Made by a program: the position numbers and the translations under genes. 64,000 nt of DNA, taken from NCBI RefSeq assembly GCF_037081775.1, contig NZ_JBAMHQ010000001.1:1-64000 (forward strand), read 5' to 3'. The notes beneath the pieces are model-generated. The model worked only from the letters and a program-made list of their open reading frames with translations. It ran no database searches and was not told where the DNA came from. Shown here one piece after another: positions 24,977-34,050 of this stretch. How positions within the stretch are numbered: position 1 is the stretch's first letter; each line of letters opens with the position of its first letter. This stretch comes from Haladaptatus sp. ZSTT2. Its GTDB lineage: Archaea; Halobacteriota; Halobacteria; Halobacteriales; Halococcaceae.

Positions 24977-25647
24977 ACCTTCGGCTATCCAAGTAACTGC
25001 ACTTAAATCATTCGGTGTGTCAGACAGTTCACTCTTACTTCTTACATGATGTATTTAGAAATATTCTCTGTAGTTGGTGGTGCTCCAGACAGAACGGGAC
25101 ACCACGGAGGCAGGTTGTCGCTCTCTGAATCACGGGCTACAGTTGCCAAATACTTTCAAATTTCTCGAAAAGATGTAGCTATTTCGTAGAAATTCGAATA
25201 AAGTTAGACAGTCATCTTACACCCCTCTCGCTGTGTGCGACGAGGCTGTCTACGTTGTGAACACTCGATTCGTGGTGTGGAACACTGTACCCACTGTCGC
25301 GCTCATTTCTGTCAGAACTACTACCATCCCACCACTGCCATTTTTTCTGTCCTTTATATACTGTCGGGCGTTTCTACGAGTATTGGGAAGACTCTCGAAA
25401 ATCGGTGTTTAAGCGACTCTCTGTCGGCTTCTCGAAAAATGTTCTTCATTGTTGTTTATACTCGAAACGGACTGTCTCGCGTCCCTCGTTTTTCTTCCGG
25501 CGGGACAGCTCTATGTGGGCCATTGCTATTCCTCCTTCTGCGGAGTAGCCCTCGCCCGTACGCGAGTCATAGGAATTAGAAATATTCCAGAAACTCTCCG
25601 GAATGGGAAGAATAAAATACTACTTCTCCACAAAGTGCTGGCCATAT
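24977..25647. other. Divergent regulatory region between transporter and M20 hydrolase, no gene
   Basis: The 671 bases are A/T-rich relative to the surroundings and their open frames have no protein-like composition. On the left lies the TATA of the lipoprotein gene (25003-25008). On the right lies AATAAAATAC (25611-25620), about 30 bases before the hydrolase start, and just before it GGAAT-N7-ATTCC (25572-25588) followed by a further GGAAT at 25600-25604. The length leaves room for a structured leader or several operators. Confidence 0.5.
25572..25604. promoter_or_regulatory. GGAAT/ATTCC dyads before the M20 hydrolase promoter
   Basis: GGAAT (25572-25576), ATTCC (25584-25588) and a second GGAAT (25600-25604) make two overlapping dyads just upstream of the TATA-like AATAAAATAC. 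The TGGAAA...TTTCCA-like layout recalls operators of IclR-type regulators, and an IclR gene is two genes away. The link is inference. Confidence 0.35.
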
Positions 25648-26898
25648 ATGGACGTATGCACAGAGCGATTGCAGAACGACCTTGAGGCAAACGCCGAATT
25701 CGGGGCGGTCGCCGTCGAGCGCGGTCGAAGTCGGACGGTGCTCACCGGCACCGAGGCAGACCGGAAGGCCCGCGACTATTTCATCTCCCAGCTCGAGGCC
25801 GCAGACTTAGCTGTTCGCGTCGATGCTGTCGGGAACATCGTCGGCCGATGGTGCCCAGAGAGCGCAGACCCCGAGGCGGCACCGATTGCTGCGGGGAGCC
25901 ACCTCGACTCGGTTCCTCGAGGGGGCATCTTCGACGGGCCACTCGGCGTCTACGCTGCTCTCGAAGCCGTCCGGGCCATGCAGGATGCAGGTGTCTCCCC
26001 GACACGGCCAGTCGAGGTCGTCTCGTTCACCGAGGAGGAGGGCCAGCGCTTTGGCGGTGGCTTGCTCGGCTCTGCGGTCGCCGCCGGCGACTACACCGTC
26101 GACGAAACACTCGCGCTCACCGACGACGACGGCGTTTCGCTCGAAACTGTCCTCTCCGAGATTGGCTATCTCGGTGAAGGCGTCGTCGATGCCAGTGCGT
26201 GGGATGCGTGGTTCGAACTCCACATCGAACAGGACACGCGCCTCGAAGCCGAAGCCGTGAGCGCCGGTGTCGTGACGACGATTACCGGTATCACCCGCTG
26301 TACCGTCGAGATTCTCGGTGAAGCGAATCACGCGGGAGCGACGCTGATGGGCGACCGAACGGACGCTCTCGCCGCGGCAAGTGAGTTCATCCTCGACATC
26401 GAAGCTGCGACCAACGAGTACGTCGAACGCGAGAGCGAAACCGCGGTCGGTACCGTTGGCAAACTCGGCGTCTCGCCGAACGCCCCGAACGTGATTGCCG
26501 GCGAGACCACGCTCACCGTAGACGTCAGAGACGTTGCAACCGAGTCGATGGAACACATCGTTGCTGCGGCCAAAGAAAGCCTTGCACGTCTCGAGAACGA
26601 ACGCGCCGTAGAAACGAGCTTCGACCGTCCGTGGAGCCGCGAACCCGTTCCGATGGCGAACCGGTGTCGCAACGCACTGCACGCCGCTGGTGAGACGGCG
26701 GATATTTCGACGCTCGACCTCCATTCCGGGGCGGCTCATGATACGATGAACGTGGCGGCGGTCACGGACGCGGCGCTGTTGTTCGCCCCGTCAGAAGACG
26801 GCATCTCACACTCACCGCGTGAGTGGACCGACTGGGAGGACTGTGCAGCCGCAACCCGCGTTCTCGCCGGGGCGATGGCAAACCTCGCCTGTCAGTAG
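25648..26898 (+). CDS. Zn-dependent hydrolase, M20 amidase/carbamoylase family
   Basis: A 416-residue enzyme of the hydantoinase/carbamoylase (HyuC/AllC) branch of the M20 metallopeptidases. The first metal site is GSHLDSVPRGGIFDGPLGV (His, Asp), then SFTEEEGQRFGGGLLGS carries the catalytic Glu and a metal Glu, and ELHIEQ and a late HSGAAHD complete the set. Such enzymes remove carbamoyl groups from N-carbamoyl amino acids, or hydrolyse allantoate or ureidopropionate. The ATG at 25648 gives the normal N-terminus. The divergent ABC transporter and the DUF1028 gene suggest uptake and use of a peptide-like or ureido compound as nitrogen source. Confidence 0.88.
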   Translation: MDVCTERLQNDLEANAEFGAVAVERGRSRTVLTGTEADRKARDYFISQLEAADLAVRVDAVGNIVGRWCPESADPEAAPIAAGSHLDSVPRGGIFDGPLGVYAALEAVRAMQDAGVSPTRPVEVVSFTEEEGQRFGGGLLGSAVAAGDYTVDETLALTDDDGVSLETVLSEIGYLGEGVVDASAWDAWFELHIEQDTRLEAEAVSAGVVTTITGITRCTVEILGEANHAGATLMGDRTDALAAASEFILDIEAATNEYVERESETAVGTVGKLGVSPNAPNVIAGETTLTVDVRDVATESMEHIVAAAKESLARLENERAVETSFDRPWSREPVPMANRCRNALHAAGETADISTLDLHSGAAHDTMNVAAVTDAALLFAPSEDGISHSPREWTDWEDCAAATRVLAGAMANLACQ

Positions 26899-27268
26899 CT
26901 GTTTTCACACTGTTCGTCCGTTCGTCTACCACTCTCTCGCCTGGCGATTGCTCCTACGCGACAGACGCCAATCCTGAGTTTCTCGCCGCCAAACAGGTGT
27001 TTGGAGACATACTATTTTGTTTCCGTACGCGCACGCACGCGGAAAGTATTAAAATTAATTTGCGCCGAACGTCGCCGTTTCGATTGTCGCAAATGAGAAC
27101 TCGTCCTCTATCTGCCGTTTACTGGCGTCTCAGTTCACCTCTGGTTTGTTTGTGCTGAACAGACTTCTGACAGTCACTCTGCAATTCGACTTGTGTATGT
27201 GGGTTTCTCCATTTCCACCAATTGTTCGAGGGGGAAACGGCTATGTGCCAACGGTTCATGGTTCACAC
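26899..27268. other. Intergenic region ahead of the IclR regulator
   Basis: The 370 bases hold no supported gene. Visible are a dyad, TTTCCG (27020-27025) and CGGAAA (27040-27045), and an A/T block TATTAAAATTAATT (27047-27060). This may be a promoter, but it is more than 200 bases before the chosen start, so either the leader is long or a nearer promoter is used. Confidence 0.4.
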
Positions 27269-28084
27269 ATGGCTGAACTGCCGGGCGACCGCTCTTCTCG
27301 AACCTTACAGACGGTGAGCACGTCGGCCGACATCATCACCACGCTCGTCGAACTCGACGGTGCTCGAGTGACCGAACTTGCGAACCACCTCGACCTCTCG
27401 AAAAGCGCCGTCTACAACCACCTCACGACGCTTCGCCAGAAGAACCTCGTCGTCAAATCCGGCGACGACTACGAGTTGAGCTATCAGTTCCTCCTCCTCG
27501 GAGAGTACGTTCGCAATCGCTCACAGCTATACAGGGTCGCCCGCCCCGAGCTCGACCGCCTCGCAGAGGAGTGTGGCGAGTACGTCCACCTCTCGACCGA
27601 ACAACACGGCCTCGGAATCAACCTCTACAAGGTCCACGGTCCGAAGGCAGTCGGGAGCGACTATCAGACTGCAAAGCTTCAGAAGCCGGATTACTTACAC
27701 TACTCTGCGACTGGCAAGGCACTCCTCGCAGAACTCCCGCGAGAGCGCGTCGATAGCATCGTAGAGCGTCACGGCCTCGTCTCGCGAACCGCAAACACAA
27801 TCACCACGCCAGAGGCGCTGCACGAAGACTTAGAACGAATCTGCGAGCGTGGCTATTCGTGTAACGATGAAGAGGAAATCGAGGGGTTGCGAGCCGTCGG
27901 GGCACCCATCTGCGACCGCGAAGGAACCGTTCTCGGGTCGCTCAGCGTCTCCGGGCCGACCAGCCGCCTCAAAGGCGACCGCTTCCACGAAACGATTCCG
28001 GAACTCGTGATGAGTACGGCGAACGTCATCGAGGTCAACATCAATATGTCAGATCAGAGTTCGAACCTGCCGAATCTGTCGTAG
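27269..28084 (+). CDS. IclR family transcriptional regulator
   Basis: A 271-residue regulator. The N-terminal winged helix-turn-helix spans about residues 12-75, with the recognition region LDLSKSAVYNHLTTLRQKNLV. The IclR effector domain spans about 85-260: YVHLSTEQHG, HYSATGKALLAELP, RGYSCNDEEEIEGLRAVGAPI and the SVSGP strand. IclR proteins respond to small organic acids or amino-acid derivatives. It lies downstream of the M20 hydrolase and opposite NhaC and is the likely controller of this locus. The start at 27269 precedes the homologous region by 12 residues. Confidence 0.9.
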   Translation: MAELPGDRSSRTLQTVSTSADIITTLVELDGARVTELANHLDLSKSAVYNHLTTLRQKNLVVKSGDDYELSYQFLLLGEYVRNRSQLYRVARPELDRLAEECGEYVHLSTEQHGLGINLYKVHGPKAVGSDYQTAKLQKPDYLHYSATGKALLAELPRERVDSIVERHGLVSRTANTITTPEALHEDLERICERGYSCNDEEEIEGLRAVGAPICDREGTVLGSLSVSGPTSRLKGDRFHETIPELVMSTANVIEVNINMSDQSSNLPNLS

Positions 28085-28277
28085 CTTCTTCTCCACGTAC
28101 TAGTACGTCATTTCGATTTTCATCGCTCAATTCGGATAATTCGGACTATAGTTTGTCCTTTCCAAACACATATTTCTCTTTCCGGAATACTTCTCGCTCA
28201 AACGACCCGTTTTCCACCAGTAGTATGATTGCGCCTCGACAATTTCGGTTGAGAAATTCGAAACTGAGGAGGAGTGG

Positions 28278-29780
28278 TCAGTCGTCGCCGAGCGACGCGA
28301 TTGCGCCTTTGAGACCAGCCTGCGTCTCATCTGTCTTCTTCGTAATCCGCCAGCCGGTCAGCCCCATTGTGATGAGGATGAGCGGGGAGAGGAATCCGAG
28401 GAAGTAGTACGGCGCGTAGCCTTGGAGTCCCATCGAACCGGCGAACGGTGCGACACCGAGGACACCGGTCATGTAGATTGCACCGGCGTTCCACGGGATG
28501 AGGGCGCTCGTCGTCGTCCCGGCGGCTTCGATACCGCGCGAGAGGTTGCGGCTCTCTAAGTCGAAATCGTCGTAGAGCCCGCGGAGGCTCATCCCTGGCA
28601 CGACGATACTCATGTACTGCTCTGCGGCGAGGATGTTCATGCCGAGTGCGGAGGCAGCCGTCCCAATCGTAAGCCCCGCAACCGACGTGATGGCCTTGCT
28701 CAGGTGGTGGGTCAAGACGGCGATTACCCCAGTGCGTTCTAAGATGCCGCCGAGCGAAAGCGCGGCGACGACGATAGTAATCGTCCACGCCGAATCACCC
28801 ACGACGCCGCCGGAAGCGAGTAGTCCGTTTACGAGTTCAGAGCCGGTCTCCGGGGAGGTTCCGTACATCGGCACTTCCCACGCGGCGACGAAGTTCGCAA
28901 CCGTGAGCGGCCCTTGGAGGAAAAACTGCGTGAACACGCCCGCGAAGATGCCTGCACCGAGTGCTGGCAAGGCGGGGAAGCCACTCAGTGCGAGGCCGAA
29001 AGTGATGAGCAGCGGAAGGAAAACGAGCGGCGAGAGATTGTAGGTTCCCGCAATCGCTGATTGGATGTTGCCAACGCTCTCTGCTGGAATCGCGCCAGCA
29101 GCGTTGAGGCCGAGGATTGCGTAGAGGACGAGTGAAATCCCCATCGCAATCGACGTGCCCACGCGCATGGTGCGGACGTGGGTCATGAGGTCGGTGTTGG
29201 TGACCGCAGCGGCGAGGTTCGTCGTATCAGAGAGCGGTGAAATTTTGTCGCCCGTGTACGCACCCGTGAGGATGGCACCGGCGGTCATCTGTTCGGGGAC
29301 GCCAAGCCCGGCTCCGATGCCGATGAATGCAACGCCGAGCGTCCCGGCGGTGGTCCACGACGAGCCAATCGCGAACGCGACGATGGCCGCGAGCAGGGCA
29401 GTCGCGGGGAGGAACACCTGTGGGTTCAAGATGTCGAGACCGTAGTAGATGAGCGCGGGAATCGTGCCCGACCCCGTCCACGTCGCGATGAGCAGGTAGA
29501 TGATGAAGATGATGAGTATCGCTTGCATCCCCATGCGCAGCCCATCGACGATGCCTTTGTACATGCGGTTCCACGAGATTCCAATCCAGTAGCGTCCGAC
29601 AAGCCCGGTGAGGACGATGCCCCACAACAGCGGCATATGGGCGTCGAGGCCAAGTCCAATTGCCCCGACGCTCAGGAAGGTGAGCATTCCGAGTACGGGC
29701 ACGAGCGCCTGTAACAGAGTCGGTCGTTCCTCGACTGGAATGTCGTCGTACGATAGCGGTTCGAATGACAGTGTTGCCAT
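28278..29780 (-). CDS. Na+/H+ antiporter, NhaC family
   Basis: A 500-residue polytopic membrane protein of the NhaC family. There are about eleven hydrophobic segments, and the family signature GAYTGDKISPLSDTTNLA lies in the middle, with AIGSSWTTAGTLGVAFIG before it. NhaC proteins exchange Na+ for H+; some members exchange organic acids such as malate and lactate. Its position facing the IclR regulator within the transporter/carbamoylase locus makes an organic substrate worth considering. No other ion-homeostasis genes are near. Confidence 0.9.
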   Translation of the reverse strand: MATLSFEPLSYDDIPVEERPTLLQALVPVLGMLTFLSVGAIGLGLDAHMPLLWGIVLTGLVGRYWIGISWNRMYKGIVDGLRMGMQAILIIFIIYLLIATWTGSGTIPALIYYGLDILNPQVFLPATALLAAIVAFAIGSSWTTAGTLGVAFIGIGAGLGVPEQMTAGAILTGAYTGDKISPLSDTTNLAAAVTNTDLMTHVRTMRVGTSIAMGISLVLYAILGLNAAGAIPAESVGNIQSAIAGTYNLSPLVFLPLLITFGLALSGFPALPALGAGIFAGVFTQFFLQGPLTVANFVAAWEVPMYGTSPETGSELVNGLLASGGVVGDSAWTITIVVAALSLGGILERTGVIAVLTHHLSKAITSVAGLTIGTAASALGMNILAAEQYMSIVVPGMSLRGLYDDFDLESRNLSRGIEAAGTTTSALIPWNAGAIYMTGVLGVAPFAGSMGLQGYAPYYFLGFLSPLILITMGLTGWRITKKTDETQAGLKGAIASLGDD

Positions 29781-29914
29781 CTCTGGTTCGGCTTATTCCT
29801 AAGGTGCATATGAAAGTGTCTATCGTATGCACGAGGGACATTCAATGGCACGGGAGAAATTGATTCTCGTGGGTCGCCGTGTCAATTTTCCGTGCGAAAG
29901 AGTGTTCGAGTAGC

Positions 29915-31531
29915 TTACCGGTCAGGCGTCTGCTCTAAGGTTGTCTGCTCAAACTGTTCTCTGAGTCGCTTCTTGTCGAACTTTCCGGTTGCGGTTTTCG
30001 GCACTTCGTCGACGAATAAGATTGTATCAGGGAGCCACCATCGAGGATACGATTCGCTGAGAAATTCTCGCACGTCATCTGCGGTGAGCGTGCTTTCGGG
30101 ACGCAGTTTCAGCGTCGCTGCAGGGCGCTCTTGCCACTTCTCGTGAGGGATTGCGAACACAGCGGCTTCCGTGATTTCGTCGTGGCCCATGAGCTGATTT
30201 TCGAGTTCGATGCTCGAAATGTACTCACCGCCGCTTTTGATGATGTCTTTGTCCCGGTCTACGAGTTCGATGTAGCCGTGGCCGTCTACGGTGACGATGT
30301 CGCCCGTCTTGAGCCAGTCGCCCTCGAAGCTGTCTGCGGTTGCGTCCGGTCGGTTGTAGTATTCGTCTACGACGGTCGGCCCGCGAATCCAGAGTTCGCC
30401 AAACGTTTCGCCGTCCCACGAGATCTCCTCGCCTTTGGTGTTCACGACCTTCATGTCGAGACTCGGCGCGAGAATCCCCTGCTTGGCTCGTTTTTCGAAC
30501 TGGCGTTCTTGTGTCCATTCGCGCATGTAGGACTTCGGCCGCGACACACTGGAGATACTCATCGTTTCAGTCATCCCCCACGCTTGGTCGATGGTGACGC
30601 CGTACTTTTCTTCGTAGGTGCGCATGACGCCTTCGGGGACGGCGCTGCCTCCGGCGACGATGCGGTCAAGCGAAGAGATGTCCACGTCGTGGTCCTCGAG
30701 ATATTCAAGCATGGAAATCCACACTGTTGGGACGCCGCCAGTGAGTGTCACCCCCTCTGCTTCGATGAGATGAGCGAGTTCTTCGACAGTTGGAGCGGGG
30801 CCGGGAAACACCTGCTTTGCGCCCGCGACGGTCGCCGCGTAGGGAAGCCCCCACGCGTTGACGTGGTACATCGGGACGGTGTGGAGCACCACGTCGGATT
30901 CGTCGATGCACATGCTCGCAGGCGACATGAGCATCATGCCGTGGGCGTACAACATCGACTGGGTGTACTCGACGCCCTTTGGCTTGCCCGTGGTGCCCGA
31001 GGTGTAACACATCCCCGCAGGCTGGTCGGGGGCAAGTTCTGGCCACTCGACCGTCGCATCTTCGACCACGATATCGTCGTAGGCCACCGCGGGGAGGGTA
31101 GTGTCGGGGACGGAATCGCTCATGACCACGACGTGCTCGACGCAATCGATGTCGTCCCAGACGCGTTCGACCGTTTCGAGTGGGTCGCCGGGGTCTACGA
31201 GCAACACGGAATCTGCGGCGTCGTTTACGATGTACGAGACGTGACTGTCTGGGAGGACGGCGTTGATGGTATGCAGCTGTCCGCCGGAGAGCGGGACGGC
31301 GAAGTACGCCTCGTAGTGGCGGTGGTGGTTGTAGCCAATCGTGCCGACGCGCGCACCCTCCGCGACGCCCAGTTCTGCCAGCCCGACTGCGAGTCCGGTG
31401 ACGCGGTCTGCGAACGCCGCATACGTGTATCGTTGATCACCATCGGGCGGACACGACACGACTTCTTTCTCCGGAAAGAGCTGTGTCGCCCGGGTGAAAT
31501 ACGACAGAAGCGTCATGTTTGAAGATGGCAT
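29915..31531 (-). CDS. Acyl-CoA ligase (long-chain-fatty-acid-CoA ligase type)
   Basis: A 538-residue ANL-superfamily enzyme that activates a carboxylic acid to its CoA thioester through an acyl-AMP. The AMP-binding motif is YTSGTTGKPKGVE; then GGVPTVW, the A5 motif WGMTETM, the A7/A8 region WLKTGDIVTVDGHGYIELVDRDKDIIKSGGEYIS (the last Gly starts the hinge), and the A10 lysine in PKTATGKFDKK are present. The TATA-like TTATATG near 31561-31567 fits the ATG at 31531. It is divergent from the crotonyl-CoA reductase-like gene, so the two may serve one acid. Confidence 0.92.
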   Translation of the reverse strand: MPSSNMTLLSYFTRATQLFPEKEVVSCPPDGDQRYTYAAFADRVTGLAVGLAELGVAEGARVGTIGYNHHRHYEAYFAVPLSGGQLHTINAVLPDSHVSYIVNDAADSVLLVDPGDPLETVERVWDDIDCVEHVVVMSDSVPDTTLPAVAYDDIVVEDATVEWPELAPDQPAGMCYTSGTTGKPKGVEYTQSMLYAHGMMLMSPASMCIDESDVVLHTVPMYHVNAWGLPYAATVAGAKQVFPGPAPTVEELAHLIEAEGVTLTGGVPTVWISMLEYLEDHDVDISSLDRIVAGGSAVPEGVMRTYEEKYGVTIDQAWGMTETMSISSVSRPKSYMREWTQERQFEKRAKQGILAPSLDMKVVNTKGEEISWDGETFGELWIRGPTVVDEYYNRPDATADSFEGDWLKTGDIVTVDGHGYIELVDRDKDIIKSGGEYISSIELENQLMGHDEITEAAVFAIPHEKWQERPAATLKLRPESTLTADDVREFLSESYPRWWLPDTILFVDEVPKTATGKFDKKRLREQFEQTTLEQTPDR

Positions 31532-31580
31532 TTGGTACTGTCACAGTTGTCCCATTGTAACATATAACACGTAGGGGTAC

Positions 31581-31645
31581 AGACAAAACTTGTCTAGTTA
31601 CAATTTCTGAAAATTCAGCATACACAACAATGGTGATTAACCATT
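31581..31645. promoter_or_regulatory. Three evenly spaced dyads between divergent acyl-CoA genes
   Basis: AGACAA-AAC-TTGTCT (31581-31595), CTGAA-AA-TTCAG (31607-31618) and AATGGT-GATTA-ACCATT (31629-31645) are all perfect in their arms. Their centres are about 24.5 bases apart. They lie between the two divergent start sites and could be operators. The three sequences differ from each other, so part of this may be chance. Confidence 0.35.
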
Positions 31646-31700
31646 CTATTTGATTTTGCACAAGTTATGTTTATCACTTTGCTCCCGGAAGGTGTGAGCC

Positions 31701-33578
31701 ATGGGAACGATTGAACCGCCAGAACTCGCTTCCGATGACCTCGTTTCGGACCTCATCGAAGCCGGTGACCTGCTCCCAATTGGCGCACCGTTCTATCCTG
31801 GCGAAACTGAGATTCCACCGTACCAGCTTGCATGGGGTATCATTGGCGACGACGACGCCGAACCGATTCACGGCGAACCGCTCGCAGACGAGGCAGAAAA
31901 GGAAATCGTCGTGCCGGTCGAAGAGCCCGGCCCGATGGACGCCCTCGTCTACTTGCTCACCTCTGAAGTCAACTTCAACGACTCGTGGGCCATCGCGGGC
32001 GACCCCGTTTCGACGTTCAAAGGCCACGACACGCCGTGGCACATCACCGGCTCTGGCGGCCTTGGCTACGTCGTCTCCGTCGGCGAAGCAATCGAAGAAC
32101 AGGGACGCATCGAAGTTGGCGACCTCGTGAACGTCTATGCCGGGCAGTTCGACCCAATCGACCCGAAAGCATCGAAAGACCCGATGTTTTCGAACTACGA
32201 GATTCAAGGCTACCAGACGCCGGATGGCTCCCACCAGCAGTTCATGGTCGCCCAAGGCACACAGCTGTTCAAACCACCGCAGAACTTAGATCTCACCGAG
32301 GCCGGTTCCTACATTCTTACGATGGGCACCATCTATCGCGCCCTCTTTACCACGCTCGATGTGGAGCCGAACTCGAACCTCTTTGTCGAAGGCGCATCAA
32401 CAGGGACGGGCCGCGACGCCGTCGTGATGGCCGCGAGTCAGGGCCTCAACGTCACGGGTCTCGTCTCCAGTGACGAACGCGCCCAACGCGCCCGCGACGC
32501 CGGTGCGTCCGCGACCATCAACCGCAAAGATGCCGCGCTCGTAGACGCCATGACCGACGTGCCAAACGACCCCGACGAGTGGGCCGAGTGGGAAGCAGCC
32601 GGGGAACCGCTCCTCGACTCGTACCGCGACCAAAACGACGGCGAACTCGCAGACTACGCCGTCTCGCACGCGGGCAAACTCGCCTTCTCGCGGACCTACC
32701 AACTGCTCGGAGACGGCGGCCGTCTCACGTTCTACGGCGCGTCGACGGGCCACGAACTCTCCTTTATCGGGAAAGGTGGCAGCGTCGAACCCGAGGAGAT
32801 GTTCTCGCGCGCCAACCTCCGTCCCGGCCAGTCGGTGCTCGTCTGGTACGGAACGCCAGAAGACGTGACGGGCACCGAAGACGCGGTTGCCGAGGACGCC
32901 ATAGCATCCGCGCTCGCCAGTCGCGCCCGCGTCGCCGTCATCACCGAAACCGACGAACAGTCAGACTACGTCGAAGACGAGTACGACGTGACGGGCGTCA
33001 TCAGCCTCGAAACGCTCGCCGAAGAGAACGACTCCTTCGAGTACATGGACTCGTTCCCCGACATCGACGACCCACGCAATCTTGGCGCGTACATGGGCAA
33101 CATGTTCAAGCCACTCGGCATCGCCCTCGGCGGCATCCTGAAGACGCCGAACAACCCGCGCGGTAATCCCGACGTGGTGTTCGAGCGCGCAGGCCAGAAC
33201 ACGCTCGCCGTCTCGTCGATGCTTTGTTTCCCATTCCAGGGGAAGATCGTCTTCGCAGAGGGGATGGCAGGGCGGCGCTACTCGTTTTACGCCCCACAGG
33301 TCTGGATGCGCCAGCGGCGTATCTACATGCCATCGACCGAAATCTTCGGCACGCACATGAAAAATCCGTGGGAGGTGGCCCAGATGAACGAGGCCATCGA
33401 ACTCGGTGCCTTCGGCGTTCCAGAAACCCACCTCACCGCGTGGGACGACGCGCCGAAAGCCCACCAAGACATGTGGGACAACACCCACGAGGAAGGCTCC
33501 TACGTCATCAACCATGCGCTGCCTGAAGACGGGCTTGCGGACGAAGAAGCGCTCCTCTCCGCCTGGGACGACCAGTAA
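31701..33578 (+). CDS. Crotonyl-CoA reductase/carboxylase-like MDR dehydrogenase with a duplicated Rossmann region
   Basis: A 625-residue member of the medium-chain dehydrogenase superfamily, close in pattern to crotonyl-CoA carboxylase/reductases, which are about 430 residues. Shared with that family are WHITGSGGLGYVVSVG, DPMFSNYEIQGYQTPDGSHQQF, the NADP loop GASTGTGRDAV and, at the C-terminus, VFERAGQNTLAVSSM and GTHMKNPWEVAQMNEA. Between about 300 and 500 there is extra sequence: AVSHAGKLAFSRTYQLLGDGG closes one Rossmann fold, and a second, Gly-motif-poor copy follows. TTTATC near 31670 is a plausible TATA. Likely substrates are enoyl-CoAs such as acrylyl- or crotonyl-CoA. Confidence 0.75.
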   Translation: MGTIEPPELASDDLVSDLIEAGDLLPIGAPFYPGETEIPPYQLAWGIIGDDDAEPIHGEPLADEAEKEIVVPVEEPGPMDALVYLLTSEVNFNDSWAIAGDPVSTFKGHDTPWHITGSGGLGYVVSVGEAIEEQGRIEVGDLVNVYAGQFDPIDPKASKDPMFSNYEIQGYQTPDGSHQQFMVAQGTQLFKPPQNLDLTEAGSYILTMGTIYRALFTTLDVEPNSNLFVEGASTGTGRDAVVMAASQGLNVTGLVSSDERAQRARDAGASATINRKDAALVDAMTDVPNDPDEWAEWEAAGEPLLDSYRDQNDGELADYAVSHAGKLAFSRTYQLLGDGGRLTFYGASTGHELSFIGKGGSVEPEEMFSRANLRPGQSVLVWYGTPEDVTGTEDAVAEDAIASALASRARVAVITETDEQSDYVEDEYDVTGVISLETLAEENDSFEYMDSFPDIDDPRNLGAYMGNMFKPLGIALGGILKTPNNPRGNPDVVFERAGQNTLAVSSMLCFPFQGKIVFAEGMAGRRYSFYAPQVWMRQRRIYMPSTEIFGTHMKNPWEVAQMNEAIELGAFGVPETHLTAWDDAPKAHQDMWDNTHEEGSYVINHALPEDGLADEEALLSAWDDQ

Positions 33579-33585
33579 GCCTCCA

Positions 33586-33600
33586 GCCTCCCTTTTTCGG
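33586..33600 (+). terminator. T-rich terminator after the MDR gene
   Basis: CTCCCTTTTTCGG shortly after the stop at 33578. Archaeal RNA polymerase terminates at such short T tracts without needing a hairpin. The tract separates this gene from the aIF-1A gene. Confidence 0.4.
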
Positions 33601-33660
33601 TGTGTCCCACGGTCGCACCTATCTCCAATGAGTTATCCGTCGTGACCACATAGTCCCACT

Positions 33661-33948
33661 GTGAGTGAAGAAGACGGTGGGCGGAGGAATCTCCGCATGC
33701 CAAACAGCGACGAGATGTTCGCGGTCGTCACCGAGATGCTCGGTGGCAACCACGTCCGTCTCCAGTGCCAAGACGGCGAAACCCGGCTGGGGCGTATCCC
33801 CGGCCGAATGAAGTATCGGACATGGATCAACGAGGACGACGTCGTCCTCATCGAACCGTGGTCGTGGCAAGACGAGAAGGCCAACATCGAGTGGCGCTAC
33901 ACCAAACAGGACGCCGCCCAGCTGCGCCGCGAAGGCCACATCCAGTAA
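33661..33948 (+). CDS. Translation initiation factor aIF-1A
   Basis: A 95-residue OB-fold protein that acts in start-codon selection on the 30S subunit. The core [35 protein letters not shown] is the canonical aIF-1A/eIF1A strand order, within a protein of typical length. The start is GTG at 33661; the first twelve residues are basic and flexible as in homologues. It stands alone between the MDR gene and the convergent malate synthase gene. Confidence 0.93.
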   Translation: MSEEDGGRRNLRMPNSDEMFAVVTEMLGGNHVRLQCQDGETRLGRIPGRMKYRTWINEDDVVLIEPWSWQDEKANIEWRYTKQDAAQLRREGHIQ

Positions 33949-34027
33949 CGATTCTCCCCTGAACCCGCACACCGGGTGTCAGCCGGTTCTTTTGACGTTG
34001 TGACTGAGAGCGCTGGCTCTGGGCTCG

Positions 34028-34039
34028 AAAAAAGGAAAA
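34028..34039 (-). terminator. T-tract terminator after aceB
   Basis: On the minus strand the bases right after the aceB stop read GTTTTCCTTTTTTC, a typical archaeal T-rich terminator for the aceA-aceB transcript. Confidence 0.45.
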
Positions 34040-34050
34040 CTGAACCGTGC

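Noticed and set aside
25235-25579. 114-codon Cys-rich open frame in the divergent promoter region
   Set aside because: No family resemblance, unusual codon use and no promoter-spacing support; treated as noncoding.
30131-31522. 463-codon open frame on the + strand
   Set aside because: Antisense to the acyl-CoA ligase, without motifs.
33966-33982. CACACCGGGTGTC, resembling half an ORB
   Set aside because: The TTTCCGGTGAAA half is missing, so it is probably chance.
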